This document shows positions 6,783 through 11,011 of a stretch of DNA of 11,011 nt, one piece after another. The number at the start of each line of letters is the position of its first letter. Position 1 is the first letter of the stretch. The stretch lies in the NCBI GenBank assembly GCA_043764135.1, contig JAYUKV010000091.1, positions 1 to 11,011 of the forward strand, given 5' to 3'. The position numbers and the translations under genes are program-made. The DNA comes from JAYUKV01 sp043764135 (GTDB lineage Bacteria > Patescibacteriota > JACMRA01). The notes beneath the pieces are model-generated. The model was given only the letters and a program-made list of their open reading frames with translations, made no database searches and was not told where the DNA came from.

Positions 6783-7790
6783 ATGCAAGATTATTCAACA
6801 CACTTTGCAAACTGTGAATCCGTTAATGACTGCCTCAAGGTAAGAGAAGAACTAACTCAAACACAAGAAATCTTAACAATTAAAGATAAACTAAAATCCG
6901 CCCTAGGAGAAGACAAAAAAGAACTTGGAATCCAAATAAACACTATCAATCAAGCTATTAAGCTTGCATGCGATACCAAGATAAAATCAATCCAAGAAGA
7001 ACAAGAAAAAGACACATTCCACTCATTTGATCCAACTTTTCAGTCTTTAACTAATAATAATCCAGCTGGTAAACTTCATCCTTTAACATACGTAATGAAG
7101 GAGCTAGTAGATATTTTTGTCAAAATGGGATACGAAATTGCAGATGGACCACTAGTAGAAGAGCAATGGTTTAATTTTACTTCTCTGAACATGCCTGATT
7201 TTCACCCTGCACGAGGTATGCAAGATACTTTTTATCTTAAAAACAAAGATAGCAAAGGTGAAAACTTATTATTAAGAACCCAGACATCAGCTGTTCAAGT
7301 GAGATTTGGCTCTATTACAAAACCGCCTTTCAAAGTCGTAGTTCCAGGAATGGTGTTTAGAAACGAAGACATTGATGCAACTCATGATATCAACTTCTAT
7401 CAGTTAGAATGTATGTATGTTGATAAGATTGTTTCAATTTCTCAACTCAAAACACTTATACTCCAAGTCTTCCAAGACTTCTTCAAAAAAGAAATGAAAA
7501 TCAGACTAAGACCTTCTTACTTCCCTTTTGTCAACCCAGGTATGGAGGGTGATATTTCATGCCCTTTCTGTGACGGCAAAGGTTGTAAAATCTGTAAGCA
7601 AACTGGTTGGATTGAGTGTTTCGGAGCAGGGCTTGTACACCCTGTAGTATTAGAAAACATGGGTATAGATCCGACCCAATGGCAAGGATTAGCTTTTGCA
7701 TTTGGTGTAGACAGAATGGCTCAATTTAAACTTGGAGTAAGTGGAATATCACAATTTTACAACGGTAGACTTGAATTCTTAAAACAATAA
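6783..7790 (+). CDS. pheS: Phenylalanyl-tRNA synthetase alpha subunit (PheS), divergent
   Basis: 335 residues, normal length. The N-terminal 80 or so form the Lys/Glu-rich helical hairpin that binds tRNA; the rest is the class II catalytic domain that, with PheT, charges tRNA-Phe. Visible motifs are DFHPARGMQDTFYL, LLRTQTSAVQVR, motif 2 GMVFRNEDIDATHDINFYQLE, RPSYFPFVNPGMEGDISC, a four-cysteine CxxC-x4-CxxC cluster (CPFCDGKGCKIC, about 260-271), GAGLVHPVVLENMGID and motif 3 AFGVDRMAQFKLGV. Several usually conserved positions differ: LLRTHTS reads LLRTQTS, FHQLEG reads FYQLEC, and the D-(I/L)-R after motif 3 reads GIS. pheT is not next to it; gatD follows after 4 bases. It is first in a three-gene operon, with no Shine-Dalgarno before its ATG. 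Confidence 0.93.
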   Translation: MQDYSTHFANCESVNDCLKVREELTQTQEILTIKDKLKSALGEDKKELGIQINTINQAIKLACDTKIKSIQEEQEKDTFHSFDPTFQSLTNNNPAGKLHPLTYVMKELVDIFVKMGYEIADGPLVEEQWFNFTSLNMPDFHPARGMQDTFYLKNKDSKGENLLLRTQTSAVQVRFGSITKPPFKVVVPGMVFRNEDIDATHDINFYQLECMYVDKIVSISQLKTLILQVFQDFFKKEMKIRLRPSYFPFVNPGMEGDISCPFCDGKGCKICKQTGWIECFGAGLVHPVVLENMGIDPTQWQGLAFAFGVDRMAQFKLGVSGISQFYNGRLEFLKQ

Positions 7791-7794
7791 AGAT

Positions 7795-8565
7795 ATGACT
7801 GACTTTTATTTAACTCATCTCTACCCCTTACATATGTCTATTTATGGAGATATGGGTAATGTGATTACTTTACGACGAAAGCTCAAGACAATGGGCTACA
7901 ATGTTATTATTCAAAATGTTAATCCAGGCCAAGATTTACCTGCCCAATCAGATTTTTACTTTATGGGTGGCGGTCAGGACAATGACCAATATCTAATTTT
8001 CCAAGACCTCTTAAAGAAAAAAGACAAATTAATTAATGATGTTAATCAAGGCGTACCAGTCTTATCTATCTGCGGTGGGTACCAACTGTTAGGTAAAAAA
8101 TTCATCACAGGAACAGGTCAAATGGTAGAAGGCATTGGCATATTTCCAGTTGAGACAAAAGCCATGGACTCATCAGTCAAATCAAGATGCATCGGTAATA
8201 TTGTTGTCGACTTGGAAATAGAAGGGCTTAAAGGCGAGAAGTTGGTTGGCTTCGAAAATCACGGTGGACAAACATATATTATTGATAATTCTATTGCAAA
8301 ACCTCTTGGCGCGACACTTGTTGGATATGGCAATAATTCATTTGAAAAGCAAGAGGGCTGTATAATCAATAATGCAATAGGTACTTATTGTCATGGTTCT
8401 GTACTTCCTAAGAATCCAGCTTTTGCTAATTGGTTAATTACCAAAGCATTAAACACCAAATCAAAGCTTGAAAATATTCAACTTAACACTTCTTTTAGTC
8501 TTGTAGATGATAGAATTAGTCAGAAGACTCATGATAATTTGATATCTAGATGGACAAGCAAATAA
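7795..8565 (+). CDS. gatD: GatD-like glutaminase, lipid II isoglutaminyl synthase subunit
   Basis: 256 residues of the class I glutamine amidotransferase CobB/CobQ-like type. The nucleophile elbow is SICGGYQLLG (Cys93) and the catalytic His is in YCHGSVLPKNP (His200), followed by the NPxxAxWL-type ending NPAFANWLI. FENHGG (about 153-158) and GIGIFPVET are also typical. With MurT, GatD amidates the D-Glu of lipid II stem peptides, releasing ammonia from glutamine. The length and the PLHMSIYGDMGN start fit GatD rather than cobyric acid synthase. MurT is usually the immediate neighbour, but here pheS precedes (4-base gap) and yraN follows with a 16-base overlap. If real, it indicates a peptidoglycan wall with amidated stems. 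Confidence 0.88.
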   Translation: MTDFYLTHLYPLHMSIYGDMGNVITLRRKLKTMGYNVIIQNVNPGQDLPAQSDFYFMGGGQDNDQYLIFQDLLKKKDKLINDVNQGVPVLSICGGYQLLGKKFITGTGQMVEGIGIFPVETKAMDSSVKSRCIGNIVVDLEIEGLKGEKLVGFENHGGQTYIIDNSIAKPLGATLVGYGNNSFEKQEGCIINNAIGTYCHGSVLPKNPAFANWLITKALNTKSKLENIQLNTSFSLVDDRISQKTHDNLISRWTSK

Positions 8566-8894
8566 AAGGAAGAATAGGTGAAAATTTGGCTATCAAATAT
8601 TTAATAAACAACGGCTATATAATCTTAGAAAGAAATAAAGTAATTTATAGGTCCAATAAAAAATGGCTAGAAATTGATATCCTAGCAAGTAAAAAAGGAA
8701 TCAATTATTTAATAGAAGTAAAATACAGAACATCGAACAAATTCGGAACTGTTTATGAAACCATTAATTCCAAAAAAATATTAAAACTCACCCAATACAT
8801 CGAATCCCAAAAAACCTGTTTTATTCCATTGTTAATAACAATCCAAAGAGTTCAAGAAAAAAATGTAATAAATGAAGTTTTAATTACAAATTAA
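8550..8894 (+). CDS. yraN: YraN/UPF0102 family nuclease-like protein
   Basis: 114 residues with the UPF0102 (YraN) pattern: G-x-x-GE-x-x-A-x-x-YL near the N-terminus (GRIGENLAIKYLINNGYIILERN), then EIDILA (about 41-46) and IEVKYR (about 55-60), the D...ExK signature of the PD-(D/E)XK fold. The family is widespread and uncharacterised for the most part, with suspected roles in DNA processing or repair. The start overlaps the gatD stop by 16 bases, so it is translationally coupled. It is the last gene of the operon; the hairpin just after its stop lacks a plus-strand T run. Confidence 0.88.
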   Translation: MDKQIKGRIGENLAIKYLINNGYIILERNKVIYRSNKKWLEIDILASKKGINYLIEVKYRTSNKFGTVYETINSKKILKLTQYIESQKTCFIPLLITIQRVQEKNVINEVLITN

Positions 8895-8929
8895 AAAAAT
8901 TTCAGACCAAATAAATTATTTGGTCTGAA
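8893..8929 (-). terminator. Terminator of the 9350-8968 gene, possibly bidirectional
   Basis: A 13-pair perfect stem (8901-8913 with 8917-8929) around a 3-base loop. On the minus strand it is followed by ATTTTTTTAA, a proper U tail. In the plus direction it comes 7 bases after the yraN stop but no T run follows, so it may end that transcript less efficiently. Confidence 0.85.
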
Positions 8930-8967
8930 GTCACATCTACTTGTTAGAAAGTCTTAATATAAAAAGA

Positions 8968-9350
8968 TTATTTCGATTCTAGTTCGATGTGATAATTAAA
9001 TTCGCTTGATAATTCCTCTAGGGTTACTTTAAAACCTGGGAGAGGAATAGTAGTTCCACCAAAAGCATGGTAAAGGTGAACGATGTTATTTGTCTCTAGG
9101 TAATTATTAAGCAATGATTGAAGCAAATTACTGCAAAGATCCAAGTCAGTGGAAGTAACTCCAACTTAGCTGGTAATAATAAAGAATCAATTCCTGCATC
9201 ACGCAACACATCGAATATTTCTTGCAAATGCGAAGTATCCGAGTCACAAATGCAAAATTTCATTTTGAAATTACTAATACTACCTACATCTGTAACTGTT
9301 ATCAATACAACTTTCTTTTTTGCTTGTACTGGACTGAGCTTAAAAGCCAT
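8968..9350 (-). pseudogene. Orphan gene of unknown function broken by a one-base frameshift
   Basis: From ATG 9350 the frame reads MAFKLSPVQAKKKVVLITVT and on to DAGIDSLLLPAK, then runs on with unrelated residues to an early TAG at 9098-9096. Shifting by -1 at GCTAAGTT (about 9160) gives a clean continuation, VGVTSTDLDLCSNLL..., through HAFGGTTIPLPGF and ending ELESK at the TAA 8970-8968. The joined product would be about 127 residues; I do not recognise it. Both halves lie between one promoter with Shine-Dalgarno (CAGGAG at 9363-9358) and one terminator, which argues they are one gene. The downstream half has no start of its own and no canonical -1 slippery heptamer is at the junction, so mutation or a sequencing error is likelier than programmed shifting. 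The open frame also extends upstream of 9350, but the Shine-Dalgarno fixes the start. Confidence 0.75.
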
Positions 9351-9357
9351 TTTTTTT

Positions 9358-9412
9358 CTCCTGTTGAGATAATGTTTAATAAAAAAATATTTCATAAACT
9401 TGATAATGTCAA
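9358..9412 (-). promoter_or_regulatory. Promoter and Shine-Dalgarno of the 9350-8968 gene
   Basis: TTGACA (9412-9407), 17-base spacer, TATTTT (9389-9384) on the minus strand; expected start near 9377 and a 27-base leader. CAGGAG (9363-9358) seven bases before the ATG is the best Shine-Dalgarno in the window. Confidence 0.7.
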
Positions 9413-9557
9413 GTCTATAGATTTCAAAACCTAACACTTTTAAAAAACAATATCTAATACAATAAAAAGGAAATAATTTTAAGTAAATTGAGTTATAAAA
9501 AAGTTCACTTTAATTACCAATATATGATGTTTTCGAACATACCTCGGCCTTTGGCCA

Positions 9558-9579
9558 CTCCTTTCAACCTTGAAAGGAG
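9558..9579. repeat. Left-arm perfect hairpin
   Basis: CTCCTTTCAA and TTGAAAGGAG flank a CC centre, a 10-pair perfect inverted repeat. It matches the right-arm hairpin (9790-9811) at 20 of 22 positions when inverted, so each arm can fold alone or pair with the other. A smaller GGCC-TTT-GGCC hairpin (9546-9556) precedes it. Confidence 0.85.
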
Positions 9580-9618
9580 AATTTCTTTGAAGTTGAATTG
9601 CATATGTTGTACAAACAT

Positions 9619-9767
9619 AACCCTCACCTAAATTCAAACAGTCGCTTCTCTCCTTGTTTTAATTCAGGAAACCTGAAGGGAACCCTCACCTAAATTCAAA
9701 CAGTCGCTTCTCTCCTTGGTTTAAATTCAGGAAACCTGAAGGGAACCCTCACCTAAATTCAAACAGT
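9619..9767. repeat. Three copies of a 24-base repeat, 62 and 63 bases apart
   Basis: Copies start at 9619, 9681 and 9744, each beginning AACCCTCACC and ending CAAACAGT, identical over 24 bases. The linkers after copies 1 and 2 are nearly identical (one extra base and one substitution), each with a TTCAGG-AAA-CCTGAA hairpin (9663-9677 and 9726-9740). After copy 3 the linker diverges, keeps a TTTAATTC core and runs into the right-arm hairpin. Confidence 0.9.
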
Positions 9768-9789
9768 TGTTGTTTTACTTGATTTAATT

Positions 9790-9811
9790 CCCCTTTCAAG
9801 GTTGAAAGGGG
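9790..9811. repeat. Right-arm perfect hairpin
   Basis: CCCCTTTCAA and TTGAAAGGGG flank a GG centre, 10 perfect pairs. Both differences from the left arm are compensated within its own stem (C-G in place of T-A), so the fold is preserved although the sequence changed. Confidence 0.85.
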
Positions 9812-9838
9812 TGGATCGTAGAGACGGGGTATGTTCGA

Positions 9839-10033
9839 TAAGCTGCTTAAAAAGACATTACATCAATTATATTTAAATATGTATAAATATTTAAAATTGT
9901 AGTTTTTAGTTATTTAACTTAGATAAGACCCTAATAAAAATAAATTTGAATAAGATCTAATTTAAAAACTGTAAAGTCTAAAGCTAATTATTTCTAACAA
10001 AAATAAGTATTTGGCAATCTATTCTCAACAAAC
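9839..10033. other. Very AT-rich gene-free stretch
   Basis: Between the repeat element and the phosphatase stop codon I see no gene, RNA or terminator. The stretch around 9865-9900 is almost pure A/T with runs such as ATTTAAATATG and would melt easily. The 95 bases on the other side of the element (9438-9532) likewise hold no recognisable feature. Confidence 0.6.
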
Positions 10034-10933
10034 TTAACTATCAGGGAATTTAAAAGCTTCAAATCCTTCTTTATTCAACACCACAACTATCAATCTTCCA
10101 CCATACTCAACATTACCCTCTAAGTTAAAGGTCCTTTCAGTACTCTGAACTGGTGCTTGATTAGTATTCCTGTGTCCATGGATTTGATACTGATTATCTT
10201 TTATATTAACAACAAAAGCATTATCAACTATATCAATCTCATTATACAACCCAGACCCCCTAACATAATCATTTCTAGATAACAAAGTAACATACTGTGG
10301 CAAACAACTTAACCCTCCATGATTAGTAAATATATCTTTATTATTATACCAATAATAAAAAAATGGTTTAAACACTTCAACAGCTTTTTTTAATTCTTTA
10401 AGGTCCAGAGAAGATGAAAGAATTTGAGGAAGTGTCTTGTCAACGAACTCAGGATAAACAACCTCAATACCATTAAGATAGTTCATCAAATATCGATCAT
10501 GATTACCCTCAATCACAATCACATTGGGTAGTTTACTAAGTTTAATAAATACCTCTAATGCAATATGATTACTATCCCCTCTATCGATCCAATCTCCAGT
10601 GAAAATATAGAAGTTATTATCCATTATAGGATAAACCTCTAGAAACTCAGTAATCGCCCCACCCATTCCTTGAATATCTCCAACATGGTATATATTATCA
10701 TACTTACTCAAGTCAACCTTAGTAGATTCTAGAGTTATATGTTCAAAGTCTTCTGGCTTAATAACCTCATACCCTTTTGGCACTCTCATAGACATAAGCT
10801 TTTTGTGCATTTTATTAATTACATCAATAGGTACATATTTATACTCCTGGAATCCTACACGACTATTATTCCTTTCAATACAAGTTTGAAGCGAAACATC
10901 TCTAAAGTCTATTAAATAACTCACCTTTCGCAA
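10034..10933 (-). CDS. Pnkp-like phosphatase with only the tail of its kinase domain
   Basis: 299 residues. About 1-60 (YLIDFRDVSLQTCIERNNSR, then VPIDVINKMHKKL) look like the C-terminal lid part of a P-loop polynucleotide kinase of the T4 Pnk/AAA_33 type; the P-loop half is missing. About 78-299 form a PPP-type metallophosphatase: GDIQG (D86), GDWIDRG (D114), GNHD (N144, H145), NHGG (H205) and HGH (H252, H254). This order matches bacterial Pnkp RNA-repair enzymes, without the ligase. The first motif is normally GDxHG; here Gln88 replaces the metal-binding His. The ORF begins at a TTG (10933) with no Shine-Dalgarno; all three frames upstream carry stops before the window edge. It may be a decayed gene or may start further in. 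Ap4A-hydrolase or protein phosphatases of the same fold are alternatives. Confidence 0.75.
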   Translation of the reverse strand: MRKVSYLIDFRDVSLQTCIERNNSRVGFQEYKYVPIDVINKMHKKLMSMRVPKGYEVIKPEDFEHITLESTKVDLSKYDNIYHVGDIQGMGGAITEFLEVYPIMDNNFYIFTGDWIDRGDSNHIALEVFIKLSKLPNVIVIEGNHDRYLMNYLNGIEVVYPEFVDKTLPQILSSSLDLKELKKAVEVFKPFFYYWYNNKDIFTNHGGLSCLPQYVTLLSRNDYVRGSGLYNEIDIVDNAFVVNIKDNQYQIHGHRNTNQAPVQSTERTFNLEGNVEYGGRLIVVVLNKEGFEAFKFPDS

Positions 10934-11011
10934 CCAACTTTACAACAAACCAAAACCTCCCAATAATAGTTCATGATTTTGGATAAACCAACTTTAGATC
11001 TCTACTCTGAT
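10934..11011. other. Edge stretch upstream of the phosphatase, no intact kinase
   Basis: All three minus-strand frames are closed here (TAA just before the TTG, TGA at the start of the ORF in a second frame, TGA further up in the third). An 11-base direct repeat AACCAACTTTA occurs at 10932-10942 and 10987-10997. No P-loop sequence is visible. Confidence 0.5.

Larger units (their letters stand above)
9533..9838. repeat. Palindrome-bounded tandem repeat element, 306 bp
   Basis: A gene-free, structured block. The outermost 11 bases, TCGAACATACC (9533-9543), recur inverted as GGTATGTTCGA (9828-9838). Further in, about 30 bases of each arm (9555-9585 and 9785-9814) are inverted copies with only a few differences. 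Inside the arms lie three copies of a 24-base repeat and two nearly identical linkers. Stops in every frame on both strands make coding unlikely. It could be a structured RNA, a MITE-like remnant or an array of protein-binding sites. No clear target-site duplication flanks the ends. Confidence 0.85.

Noticed and set aside
9100..9165. Programmed -1 frameshift in the 9350-8968 gene
   Set aside because: The -1 frame has a TAA just before the junction and no X-XXY-YYZ heptamer follows it, so the slip site would have to be unconventional.
9118..9434. Plus-strand reading frames across 9118-9434
   Set aside because: They lie opposite the minus-strand orphan gene, which has the promoter, Shine-Dalgarno and terminator; the plus frames have none.
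9619..9767. CRISPR array
   Set aside because: The three repeats are only 24 bases and the two complete linkers are near-identical to each other, which spacers are not. No cas gene is in the window.
9839..10033. Replication origin
   Set aside because: The DNA is AT-rich next to phased repeats, but I see no DnaA-box cluster and no dnaA, dnaN or rep gene nearby.
645..10033. tRNA, rRNA or known riboswitch in the intergenic gaps
   Set aside because: No TTCGANTC-type T loop with matching acceptor stem and no recognisable riboswitch core was found; the hairpins present are terminators or belong to the repeat element.
1..11011. Recoded TGA (as Gly or Trp)
   Set aside because: No gene here stops at TGA, which raised the question. 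But none of the clear genes contains in-frame TGA, which recoding would produce, and reading TGA as sense repairs neither lepA, the frameshifted gene nor the phosphatase.

Overview
The window is AT-rich and densely packed, with short intergenic gaps, TAA as almost the only stop codon and many start codons that lack a Shine-Dalgarno sequence. Gene content is bacterial: PheS, a LepA G domain, signal peptidase I, a GatD-like glutaminase, YraN, a CPBP protease, an FMN reductase and a SAM methyltransferase. Together with reduced or divergent core proteins this suggests a low-GC member of the Candidate Phyla Radiation (Patescibacteria). That placement is inference; no rRNA or other marker settles it.

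Layout, left to right. Positions 1-41 (minus) hold the probable first codons of a gene running off the edge. 171-644 (+) is an orphan gene with its own promoter and terminator. 2166-729 (minus) is a two-gene unit: a membrane-anchored protein and an FMN reductase. 2209-4458 (+) holds a methyltransferase, a CPBP protease and a LepA cut off at the end of its G domain. 5381-4530 (minus) is a second orphan gene. 6108-5533 (minus) is a signal peptidase I with Arg at the usual catalytic Lys. 6620-6222 (minus) is a third orphan. 6783-8894 (+) is a compact pheS-gatD-yraN operon. 9350-8968 (minus) is a fourth orphan, broken by a one-base frameshift. 9533-9838 is a gene-free, palindrome-bounded tandem repeat element. 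10933-10034 (minus) is the phosphatase part of a Pnkp-like RNA repair enzyme whose kinase half is missing.

Two expression styles are interleaved. Most recognisable genes have a -35/-10 pair ending only 6 to 12 bases before the ATG, so their mRNAs should be leaderless or nearly so. The four unrecognised orphans have good TTGACA-17-TANNNN promoters, 22 to 29 base leaders, and hairpin terminators with U-rich tails. They look like self-contained cassettes set among core genes, and one of them begins just where LepA ends.

The most unusual object is the 306-bp element at 9533-9838. Two outer arms are inverted copies of each other, each containing its own perfect hairpin. They enclose three copies of a 24-base repeat spaced 62 and 63 bases apart. 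Pairing within one unit needs G-U wobbles that exist only in the minus-strand RNA, which points to a structured transcript rather than a CRISPR array. It could also be a mobile-element remnant or a protein-binding array.
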